Shown here: piece by piece, positions 8,467 to 16,156 of the stretch
Numbering within the stretch: position 1 is the stretch's first letter
Layout of the letters: every line of letters begins with the position of its first letter
NCBI GenBank assembly: GCA_016293155.1
Contig: JAEDEU010000030.1
Coordinates: 1 to 16,156 of the forward strand
From: Clostridiaceae bacterium
Lineage (GTDB): Bacteria; Bacillota; Clostridia; Oscillospirales; Butyricicoccaceae
Direction: 5' to 3'
Length of the DNA stretch: 16,156 nt
The notes under the pieces: generated by a model
The model's database searches: none
Told to the model about the DNA's origin: nothing
The model's input: the letters and a program-made list of their open reading frames with translations, nothing else
Position numbers and translations under genes: made by a program

Positions 8467-8712
8467 ATGCTCTTACAGCTGTCCGATGCGACCAAGGTCG
8501 TCGGCATCAAGCAGTCGAAGAAAGTCATCCGTGACGGCGCCGCGAAGTCCGTATTCATTGCTAAGGACGCGGAAAAACGCGTCACCGGCCCGATCTATGA
8601 GCTGTGCCAGTCGATGGACGTTGCTGTCAACGAAGTCGATACCATGCAGGAGCTCGGTTCGGCCGTTGGAATCGCCGTCGGCGCGGCCGTTGTGACCGTC
8701 GTCAATGATTAA
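8467..8712 (+). CDS. ybxF: L7Ae-family K-turn RNA-binding protein (YbxF-like)
   Basis: A small RNA-binding protein of the L7Ae/L30e family, whose members bind kink-turn RNA; in B. subtilis YbxF lies at the same place between rpoC and rpsL and associates with ribosomes. It is 81 residues long, matching the family. The conserved GIKQ segment is near residue 13 and the C-terminal signature with LG..VGI.VGAA lies around 63-74. I chose ATG 8467 because GGAGG at 8455-8459 lies seven bases before it; ATG 8461 is in frame but directly abuts the ribosome-binding site. It has its own promoter, and no terminator separates it from rpsL, so some transcripts may run on into the ribosomal genes. Confidence 0.9.
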   Translation: MLLQLSDATKVVGIKQSKKVIRDGAAKSVFIAKDAEKRVTGPIYELCQSMDVAVNEVDTMQELGSAVGIAVGAAVVTVVND

Positions 8713-8718
8713 CCACGT

Positions 8719-8748
8719 TTTTAACAGGGAACACTGTTAAAATATAAT
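8719..8748 (+). promoter_or_regulatory. rpsL promoter inside a perfect inverted repeat
   Basis: TTAACA at 8721-8726, a 16-base spacer and a perfect TATAAT at 8743-8748 form a promoter for rpsL, with a start near 8755 and a leader of about 22 nt. The -35 element and the whole spacer lie within an exact dyad: TTTTAACAG (8719-8727) and CTGTTAAAA (8734-8742) around six bases. Such a placement is typical of a repressor operator. In transcripts arriving from ybxF it would instead form a 9-bp hairpin without a T tract, so it is not a clear terminator. Confidence 0.6.
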
Positions 8749-8776
8749 TCTATCCTATATTAAGGAGGTGCACATA

Positions 8777-9199
8777 ATGCCAACCTTTAACCAGCTCGTT
8801 CGCAAGGGCAGAGAGGCAGTTGTTTACAAGTCTACTGCTCCGGCACTTCAGGTAGGTCTGAACTCCCTGAAGAAGAAGGCAACCGCTCAGTCTGCTCCGC
8901 AGAAGCGCGGCGTTTGCACTACTGTCAAGACCATGACCCCGAAGAAGCCGAACTCCGCACTGCGTAAGGTCGCTCGTGTAAAGCTGACCAACGGTATGGA
9001 GGTTTCCGCTTACATCCCGGGCATCGGCCACAACCTGCAGGAGCACTCCGTCGTTATGGTTCGCGGCGGTCGTGTAAAGGACCTTCCGGGTGTCCGTTAC
9101 CACATCATCCGCGGCTCTCTGGATACCCAGGGTGTTGCAAACCGTATGCAGGCTCGCTCCAAGTACGGTGCAAAGCGTCCGAAGCCGGGCAAGAAGTAA
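8777..9199 (+). CDS. rpsL: 30S ribosomal protein S12
   Basis: Protein S12 of the small ribosomal subunit, which lines the decoding centre and controls tRNA selection accuracy. It has 140 residues and carries the insertion before PQKRGVC that is usual in Gram-positive S12. The decoding loops TPKKPNSALRK (K56 and K57, E. coli K42 and K43) and GGRVKDLPGVRYH (K101, E. coli K87) are intact, so no streptomycin-resistance change is visible. ATG 8777 follows AAGGAGG (8762-8768) by eight bases; an in-frame GTG at 8768 overlaps the ribosome-binding site and is unlikely. It is first in the rpsL-rpsG-fusA cluster, with rpsG 205 bases downstream across a structured gap. Confidence 0.97.
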   Translation: MPTFNQLVRKGREAVVYKSTAPALQVGLNSLKKKATAQSAPQKRGVCTTVKTMTPKKPNSALRKVARVKLTNGMEVSAYIPGIGHNLQEHSVVMVRGGRVKDLPGVRYHIIRGSLDTQGVANRMQARSKYGAKRPKPGKK

Positions 9200-9212
9200 T
9201 TTTCGCCCGTCC

Positions 9213-9362
9213 GCTCAGGACAAACCATCTTAATTTATCCCTGTATTTGACTGTTTGACAGCAAAGCAAAAAGCTTTGTCCGATTCGACTTAATATAGCA
9301 GTTCGATAGAACGATATTTTAACTCTCGGACAGGCGCCGACAAAGGCTTTGGGTGGCCTTTG
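9213..9362 (+). promoter_or_regulatory. Structured rpsL-rpsG intercistronic leader, candidate S7 control site
   Basis: This gap of about 205 bases can fold in competing ways. A hairpin pairs CAAAGC (9262-9267) with GCTTTG (9273-9278). The same downstream arm can instead pair upstream (GGACAAA 9218-9224 with TTTGTCC 9275-9281) or downstream (CTTTGTC 9274-9280 with GACAAAG 9339-9345, or TGTCCG 9277-9282 with CGGACA 9327-9332). A further perfect 7-bp hairpin (9341-9347 with 9356-9362) lies 26 bases before the rpsG ribosome-binding site and would be broken by the downstream pairing. In E. coli, S7 represses translation by binding the rpsL-rpsG gap, so feedback control is a reasonable inference. 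I see no convincing promoter here. Confidence 0.45.
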
Positions 9363-9404
9363 AAGTACCAATGAAATCATTTTTTGTGAAGGAGGGAAGT
9401 AATC

Positions 9405-9875
9405 GTGCCAAGAAGAGGATTTGTTCCCAAGAGAGAAGTACTTCCGGACCCGCTCTACAATTCCCAGCTGGTAACCAAGCTGGTTAACTCCATCATGCTC
9501 GATGGTAAGAAGGGCGTGGCTCAGAAGGTTGTATACGGTGCGTTTGACATCGTAAAGGAAAAGACTGGCCGCGATCCGCTTGAAGTATTTACCGAGGCTA
9601 TGGATAACATCATGCCGTCTCTGGAGGTTAAGGCTCGCCGTGTCGGCGGTGCAACCTACCAGGTACCGATGGAAGTTCGTCCGGAGAGACGTCAGACCCT
9701 GGGTCTGCGTTGGATCACCAAGTACTCCCGCGCTCGTTCCGAGAGAAACATGAGCGAGAGACTGGCTGGCGAGATTCTGGATGCCATCAATAACCTTGGC
9801 GGTGCAGTCAAGAAGCGTGAGGATACTCACAAGATGGCTGAGGCAAACAAGGCGTTTGCACACTATCGCTTCTAA
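9405..9875 (+). CDS. rpsG: 30S ribosomal protein S7
   Basis: Protein S7, a primary 16S rRNA binder that nucleates the 30S head and contacts E-site tRNA. It has 156 residues, the standard length, with the typical N-terminus PRRG.VPKREVLPDP.Y.S and the RNA-binding segment around residues 75-100 containing VGGATYQVP.EVRPERR. The start is GTG 9405, supported by AAGGAGGG at 9389-9396 nine bases upstream; ATG is not available at that place. It is separated from rpsL by the structured gap and from fusA by only 21 bases, so rpsG and fusA form one translational unit. In E. coli S7 is the feedback repressor of this operon. Confidence 0.97.
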   Translation: MPRRGFVPKREVLPDPLYNSQLVTKLVNSIMLDGKKGVAQKVVYGAFDIVKEKTGRDPLEVFTEAMDNIMPSLEVKARRVGGATYQVPMEVRPERRQTLGLRWITKYSRARSERNMSERLAGEILDAINNLGGAVKKREDTHKMAEANKAFAHYRF

Positions 9876-9896
9876 TCGTCCCGAAAGGAGATCACC

Positions 9897-11987
<2,091 letters not shown>

Positions 11988-12002
11988 TTCGCATAGAATC
12001 GC

Positions 12003-12031
12003 TTGCAATTCCGCAGGAGTTGTTTTAAAAT
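12003..12031 (+). promoter_or_regulatory. Promoter of tuf in the fusA-tuf gap
   Basis: TTGCAA at 12003-12008, a 17-base spacer and TAAAAT at 12026-12031. Transcription would start near 12038, about 40 nt before tuf. A weak 5-bp hairpin with a following T run (AAGTC 12032-12036, GACTT 12043-12047) overlaps the expected start. The promoter would allow tuf to be made in excess of fusA, as the cell needs many EF-Tu per ribosome. Confidence 0.6.
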
Positions 12032-12078
12032 AAGTCTGTAATGACTTTTTTCTCAAATATTCTAAGGAGGATATTACA

Positions 12079-13281
12079 ATGGCTAAGGAAAAATACGTAA
12101 GAGACTTGCCGCACGTAAACATCGGCACCATTGGTCATGTCGACCACGGCAAGACCACTCTGACCGCTGCTATCACCAAGGTTCTCGCACTGCAGGGACA
12201 GGCTGAGGTTCAGAAGTACGACGAGATCGATAAGGCTCCGGAAGAGAAGGAGCGCGGCATTACCATCAACACCGCTCACGTTGAGTACAAGACCACCAAG
12301 CGTCACTACGCTCACGTTGACTGCCCGGGCCATGCCGACTACGTTAAGAACATGATCACCGGTGCTGCTCAGATGGACGGCGCTATCCTGGTTGTTTCTT
12401 CCGCAGACGGCCCGATGCCGCAGACCCGTGAGCACATCCTGCTGGCTCGTCAGGTAGGCGTTCCGTACATCGTTGTCTTCATGAACAAGGTTGACCAGGT
12501 TGACGACGAGGAGCTGCTGGAGCTGGTTGAGATGGAGATCCGTGAGCTGCTGTCCAGCTACGATTTCCCGGGCGACGACATTCCGATCATCAAGGGCACC
12601 GCTCTGGGCGTTCTGGAGTGCGACTCCACCGATCCGGAGGCACCGGAGTACGCTTGCATCCGCGAGCTGATGGACGCTGTTGACGAGTATATCCCGACCC
12701 CGGAGCGTAAGGCTGACCAGCCGTTCCTGATGCCGGTCGAGGACGTATTCTCCATCACCGGTCGTGGTACCGTTGCTACCGGTCGTGTAGAGCGTGGCCA
12801 GATCAAGATGGGCGAGGAAGTCGAGATCGTTGGTCTGATGGACGCTCCGCGCAAGACCGTCGTTACCGGCATCGAGATGTTCCGCAAGCTGCTGGACTAC
12901 GCTGAGGCTGGCGACAACATCGGCACCCTGCTGCGTGGTATCCAGAAGAACGAGATCGAGCGCGGCCAGGTTCTGGCTAAGCCGGGCACCATTCACCCGC
13001 ACACCAAGTTCAAGGGTGAGGTTTACGTTCTGAAGAAGGAAGAGGGCGGCCGCCACACTCCGTTCTTCAACAACTACCGTCCGCAGTTCTACTTCCGTAC
13101 CACCGACGTTACCGGTGTTATCTCCCTGCCGGAAGGCACCGAGATGTGCATGCCGGGCGATAACGTCACCATGGACGTTGAGCTGATCACCCCGATCGCT
13201 ATCGAGAAGGGCCTGCGTTTCGCTATCCGTGAGGGTGGCCGTACCGTTGGTTCCGGCGTCGTTACTGCTATCAACGAGTAA
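12079..13281 (+). CDS. tuf: Elongation factor Tu
   Basis: EF-Tu, the GTPase that brings aminoacyl-tRNA to the ribosomal A site, usually the most abundant cell protein. It has 400 residues. The motifs are G1 GHVDHGKT at 19-26, T62 in switch I, G3 DCPGH at 81-85 with catalytic H85, G4 NKVD at 136-139 and G5 around GTAL at 173-176. The domain-III end FAIREGGRTVGSGVV is intact, including the Ala and Glu linked to kirromycin response in E. coli. ATG 12079 follows TAAGGAGGAT closely. Codon choice leans to GCT, GTT and CGT more than in rpoB-rpoC, as expected of a very highly expressed gene. It has its own promoter and a strong terminator. Confidence 0.98.
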   Translation: MAKEKYVRDLPHVNIGTIGHVDHGKTTLTAAITKVLALQGQAEVQKYDEIDKAPEEKERGITINTAHVEYKTTKRHYAHVDCPGHADYVKNMITGAAQMDGAILVVSSADGPMPQTREHILLARQVGVPYIVVFMNKVDQVDDEELLELVEMEIRELLSSYDFPGDDIPIIKGTALGVLECDSTDPEAPEYACIRELMDAVDEYIPTPERKADQPFLMPVEDVFSITGRGTVATGRVERGQIKMGEEVEIVGLMDAPRKTVVTGIEMFRKLLDYAEAGDNIGTLLRGIQKNEIERGQVLAKPGTIHPHTKFKGEVYVLKKEEGGRHTPFFNNYRPQFYFRTTDVTGVISLPEGTEMCMPGDNVTMDVELITPIAIEKGLRFAIREGGRTVGSGVVTAINE

Positions 13282-13313
13282 TTGACTCTCGATTCGCTCT
13301 AAAGTGAATTTTC

Positions 13314-13349
13314 ATCCCGTCTGGGCATTCGCTCAGGCGGGATTTTTTT
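13314..13349 (+). terminator. Rho-independent terminator after tuf
   Basis: A 13-bp stem pairs 13314-13326 with 13331-13343, with two U-G wobbles and the loop ATTC, followed by seven T (13343-13349). It lies 33 bases after the tuf stop and closes the translation gene cluster. Confidence 0.95.
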
Positions 13350-13497
13350 GTCTTTATTCACAGCCTGTATATTGATTCATTGCGTCCAAAATGTTATTTT
13401 TTGAAAAAATGTGCATAAAAATGCTTGAAAAAATTGAAAGAAAAGCATCTAAACGCAAAAAAATTGCATAAAGTGGAACTTTTTTCCTCGGAATCAC
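13350..13497. other. AT-rich spacer without a recognisable gene
   Basis: About 150 bases rich in A and T runs lie between the tuf terminator and the next promoter. The only internal structure I see is a 10-base direct repeat, TTGAAAAAAT at 13401-13410 and 13425-13434, 24 bases apart. No convincing ORF, hairpin or RNA gene is visible. A-tract bending upstream of the 13498 promoter is possible. Confidence 0.5.
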
Positions 13498-13526
13498 TTG
13501 ATTAATCATTTTGCCTGTGTTATAAT
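13498..13526 (+). promoter_or_regulatory. Promoter of the secreted FnIII/hydrolase gene
   Basis: TTGATT at 13498-13503, a 17-base spacer and a perfect TATAAT at 13521-13526 preceded by TG at 13518-13519 (extended -10). The start would be near 13533, leaving a leader of about 76 nt. The -35 element overlaps the palindrome TGATTAATCA (13499-13508). Confidence 0.8.
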
Positions 13527-13538
13527 ACCAACAGCTCA

Positions 13539-13587
13539 ATTACAAAACGGTAACAAATGATTACAAAACGAAAACCACTTGATTACG
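13539..13587 (+). promoter_or_regulatory. Phased repeats resembling WalR half-sites in the leader
   Basis: ATTACAAAACG occurs at 13539-13549 and again at 13560-13570. On the minus strand the half-sites read TGTAAT (13560-13565), TGTTAC (13550-13555) and TGTAAT (13539-13544). The last two are five bases apart and fit the published Bacillota WalR consensus TGTWAH-N5-TGTWAH. A degenerate fourth copy, ATTACG, is at 13582-13587. The spacing of 10-11 bases puts the sites on one DNA face, just downstream of the promoter, where binding would be expected to repress. The assignment to WalR is inferred from the match. Confidence 0.4.
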
Positions 13588-13608
13588 AATTGGAAATTGG
13601 AGGCTTGC

Positions 13609-16128
13609 ATGAAAAGCGTATTACATAAATCTCTGAGCGTGCTGCTGGCAATGGGGATCCTCGCGTCTTCCGTACCGGCGTATGCGATAGAGACAGAGAC
13701 ACAGAATGCGGTGTCTGTGCAGGCGGAAGCAGTGATGGAACAGACGACGGAGGAAGCAGCTCCGGAGACGGCGGAGGTATCTGATGAGCAGGTACAGGTG
13801 CGTGCATCCGGCTTCCGTCCGGGCAACAGCTATGCCGAGCCCGAGCTGGTTTCGGCAGAGTATGCGGACGGCGGCGCGAAGATCACCTGGAAGGCGGTCA
13901 GCAATGCGTCTGACTACCGCGTTTACCGCAGAACCGGCGATCAGGACTGGACCGAGCTGAAGGATGTATCCGATACCACCTATACCGATCAGACCATCGA
14001 GCTGGGTACGGTTTACGAATATACCGCGGCGGTTGTCAAAAACGACGAGGTGAAAAGCAGCTATGATGAGGACGGCATTTCCTTCTGCCGTCTGGAAACG
14101 CCGGCACTGTCCTCGGTCAGCAACAGCACCGATGGGGTAAAGATCAGCTGGGAATCGGTTGACAATGCGGACGGCTACCGCGTTTACCGCAAGGTCAAGG
14201 GCGGCGACTGGACCGAGCTGAAGGATGCAGAGAAAACAAGCTGCACCGATTCGACCGCGCAGTCCGGCAAGACATACTATTACACGGTATCCGCGCTGTA
14301 CAACGGCGAGCCGAGCAGCGATTATGACGAGTCCGGTCTGAAGGCAACCTACTATGCCGCACCGGAGCTGTCCTCCGCAGCGCGCAAGGATTCGGGCGTC
14401 AAGGTCAGCTGGCAGTCGGTGTCCGGTGCATCCGAGTACCGCGTTTACCGCAAGACGGAAGACGGCAGCTGGAGCAAGCTCAAGGATGTCGAGGGCACCA
14501 GCTGCACGGATAAGACCATCAAGAATGGTACGATTTACAGCTATACCGTCCGCGTGCTGAAAAATGATAAGACGGTCAGTGCCTATGACAAGAACGGCAT
14601 CTCGTTCTGCTGGCTGAGCACGCCGGAGCTGTCCTCGGCAGCCAACGGCAGCGGCGTCAAGCTCACATGGAAGTCGGTTTCCAAGGCAGACGGCTATCGC
14701 GTCTACCGCAAGACCGGCGACGGCAATTGGACCAAGATCGCCGACACAGAAAATACAAAGTATACCGATAAGAGCGTGACCTCCGGAAAGACCTACACCT
14801 ACACGGTGCGCGCAAAGTATGACGGCGAGCTGCGCAGCGATTACGATAAGACCGGTCTGAAGATCAAGTACTATTCCGCACCGGAGCTGTCCTCGGTTAA
14901 GAACGGCACCGCAGGCGTCAAGCTCACGTGGGAGAAGGTTTCCGGCGCGAAGGAATACCGCGTTTACCGCAAGACAGACGGCGGCGACTGGAGCAAGCTC
15001 AAGGACGTTGAGGGCACCAGCTACACGGATAAAACCGTAAAATCCGGCAAGAGCTACACCTATACCGTAAGAGTCCTGAGCGGCGGCAAGACCGTGAGCG
15101 GATATGATTCCAAGGGACTCACCACGCAGTATCTTGCCACTCCGGAGCTTTCCGCTCCGAAGAGCACCAAGAATGGCATTAAGGTTTCCTGGAAGTCGGT
15201 ATCCGGCGCGGAGGAATACCGCGTTTACCGTAAGACGGACGGCGGCAGCTGGAGCAAGCTCAAGGACGTCGAGGGCACCAGCTACACCGATCAGGATGTA
15301 GAGGCCTGCACAAATTACACCTATACCGTGCGTGCGATGAGCAGCAAGGCATCCGGCGGCTACGACAGCGACGGCGTGGAGGCGCGCTTCCTCAGCGGTA
15401 CGGAGATCACCCTTGCAAAGGGCGAGGCGGGCGTATCCGTCCGCTGGGAGAAGGTGGAAGGCGCAAAGGGATACTATGTGTACCGCAGATACGAGGACGA
15501 GGGCTGGAAAAAGCTCGGCAAGACCAGTGAGCTGCTGTATGCAGATGAGTCCTCCTTCCCGAAGTCCGGCACCTACTCCTACACCGTAAGAGCATACTAC
15601 GGCTCCAGCCTCGGTTACTACGACAGCGATGCGGCGCCGAGCGTGGAGATCAAGCTGGATGCCGCAGAGGTGAACCGCCGCCTCAAGCAGGTCATGAAGA
15701 CCTATCCGGACGGTAAGAACCTCGGCAGCGGATATTCCTTCGCCGGTGCGGGTCAGTGCATGGGCTTTGCCCGTGAGGTATACTACCGCGTATTCGACGA
15801 GGTGGTGCGCTGGGACTATGCCGGCAATCCGAAGACCTCAGAGGACAAGGGCAAGTTTACCAAGGTTGCAAAGACCACCTCGCTGAGCGCGAGCAAGGTA
15901 CGATCTGTGGTCAAGCAGGCGCAGCCGGGCGACGTATTGCAGCTGGAAGGCCCGAAGGCGCACAGCATGATTTATCTTTCCCGCGATGAGGACGGCTTTA
16001 CGGTTTATGATGCAAACTGGAGCGGCCCGAATCAGGTAGACATCCGCTATGTCTCCTACGGCAGCTATGCAAGCCGAAACAGCAACAGCCTGTGTCTGCT
16101 GCATGCCAACAACTATCCGGGCGAATAA
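13609..16128 (+). CDS. Secreted protein with seven FnIII-like repeats and a CHAP-like cysteine hydrolase domain
   Basis: An 839-residue exported protein. A signal peptide occupies about 1-26, with basic start, hydrophobic core and cleavage predicted after AYA. An acidic Glu/Thr/Ala linker follows (27-75). Seven fibronectin-III-like repeats of 86-88 residues begin at 76, 163, 250, 337, 423, 510 and 596, each with a YRVYRK-like and a YTYTVR-like strand. The C-terminal domain (684-839) has GQCMGFA with C717, AHSMIYL with H785 and YDANW with D801/N803, resembling the Cys-His-Asn arrangement of CHAP or papain-like enzymes. It probably cleaves peptidoglycan peptides or proteins outside the cell; the substrate is unknown. 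No LPXTG, SLH or LysM anchor is visible. ATG 13609 follows GGAGG by five bases; an in-frame ATG at 13579 lacks a ribosome-binding site and would extend the signal peptide. Confidence 0.85.
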   Translation: MKSVLHKSLSVLLAMGILASSVPAYAIETETQNAVSVQAEAVMEQTTEEAAPETAEVSDEQVQVRASGFRPGNSYAEPELVSAEYADGGAKITWKAVSNASDYRVYRRTGDQDWTELKDVSDTTYTDQTIELGTVYEYTAAVVKNDEVKSSYDEDGISFCRLETPALSSVSNSTDGVKISWESVDNADGYRVYRKVKGGDWTELKDAEKTSCTDSTAQSGKTYYYTVSALYNGEPSSDYDESGLKATYYAAPELSSAARKDSGVKVSWQSVSGASEYRVYRKTEDGSWSKLKDVEGTSCTDKTIKNGTIYSYTVRVLKNDKTVSAYDKNGISFCWLSTPELSSAANGSGVKLTWKSVSKADGYRVYRKTGDGNWTKIADTENTKYTDKSVTSGKTYTYTVRAKYDGELRSDYDKTGLKIKYYSAPELSSVKNGTAGVKLTWEKVSGAKEYRVYRKTDGGDWSKLKDVEGTSYTDKTVKSGKSYTYTVRVLSGGKTVSGYDSKGLTTQYLATPELSAPKSTKNGIKVSWKSVSGAEEYRVYRKTDGGSWSKLKDVEGTSYTDQDVEACTNYTYTVRAMSSKASGGYDSDGVEARFLSGTEITLAKGEAGVSVRWEKVEGAKGYYVYRRYEDEGWKKLGKTSELLYADESSFPKSGTYSYTVRAYYGSSLGYYDSDAAPSVEIKLDAAEVNRRLKQVMKTYPDGKNLGSGYSFAGAGQCMGFAREVYYRVFDEVVRWDYAGNPKTSEDKGKFTKVAKTTSLSASKVRSVVKQAQPGDVLQLEGPKAHSMIYLSRDEDGFTVYDANWSGPNQVDIRYVSYGSYASRNSNSLCLLHANNYPGE
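13834..15657 (+). repeat. Tandem array encoding seven FnIII-like modules
   Basis: Seven units of about 260 bp encode residues 76-683. DNA identity is highest around the codons for YRVYRKT and, in units 3, 5 and 6, for SWSKLKDVEGTS, suggesting recent duplication or gene conversion there. Units 1 and 3 share GISFC endings, units 2 and 4 share ADGYRVYRK and GLK..YY features, so an alternating A-B pattern is visible. Unit 7 is the most divergent and borders the hydrolase domain. Confidence 0.85.
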
Positions 16129-16156
16129 AACAGAATCCTTTCCATCCCGCCGGAGC

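Noticed and set aside
8719..8742. Dyad before rpsL as a Rex redox-sensor site
   Set aside because: Rex boxes read TTGTTAA then TTAACAA. Here the arms are in the opposite order (TTAACAG then CTGTTAA).
8768..8776. GTG 8768 as start of rpsL
   Set aside because: It overlaps the ribosome-binding site, and the S12 family starts at the MPT corresponding to ATG 8777.
9255..9260. TTGACA in the rpsL-rpsG gap as a promoter -35 element
   Set aside because: No acceptable -10 hexamer lies 16-18 bases downstream. The nearest TAATAT at 9291 is much too far away.
13579..13608. ATG 13579 as start of the secreted protein
   Set aside because: It has no ribosome-binding site and puts ten residues before a standard signal peptide. 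ATG 13609 has GGAGG at good spacing.
13834..15657. CRISPR-like or mobile tandem repeats
   Set aside because: The repeats are in frame, 86-88 codons long and diverged as protein modules; there are no short spacers or flanking cas genes.

Overview
The window is a chromosomal segment from a Gram-positive, low-to-mid GC bacterium, most likely a Clostridia member of the Bacillota. The evidence is the gene order rpoB-rpoC-ybxF-rpsL-rpsG-fusA-tuf, the 13-residue Gram-positive insertion near the S12 N-terminus, the long acidic tail on RpoB, strong AAGGAGG ribosome-binding sites and sigma-A type promoters. The near-exclusive use of CCG for proline and the protein sequences would suit the Oscillospiraceae/Butyricicoccaceae area, but that placement is a guess.

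All genes lie on the + strand. Region 1 (1-650) holds a 126-residue unknown protein with a coiled coil and a four-cysteine zinc ribbon, closed by its own terminator. Region 2 (659-8241) is the RNA polymerase unit: a near-consensus promoter, a leader of about 145 nt, rpoB, rpoC and a strong terminator. Region 3 (8409-13349) is the translation unit: ybxF (L7Ae-like K-turn protein) from its own promoter, rpsL from a promoter embedded in a perfect dyad, a 205-nt structured rpsL-rpsG gap, rpsG and fusA tightly coupled, then tuf with its own promoter and a 13-bp-stem terminator. Region 4 (13350-16156) is AT-rich DNA leading to a gene for a large secreted protein with a signal peptide, seven fibronectin-III-like repeats and a C-terminal CHAP/papain-like cysteine-hydrolase domain.

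The core genes make the beta and beta' subunits of RNA polymerase, two 30S proteins and the two main elongation factors, so the segment links transcription and translation capacity. rpoB does not follow rplJ-rplL as it does in many Bacillota; an unrelated gene and two hairpins separate it from whatever lies upstream. The final gene is an accessory exported protein, probably acting on or in the cell envelope.

The most interesting parts are mostly non-coding: the rpsL-rpsG gap with mutually exclusive pairings, the operator-like dyad in the rpsL promoter, and helically phased half-sites matching the WalR consensus in front of the secreted hydrolase. The alternating repeat structure and likely catalytic residues of that hydrolase also deserve attention. 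I saw no tRNA, rRNA, CRISPR array, insertion sequence or integration site. The core is conventional, and I did not find evidence for a wholly new multi-gene system.
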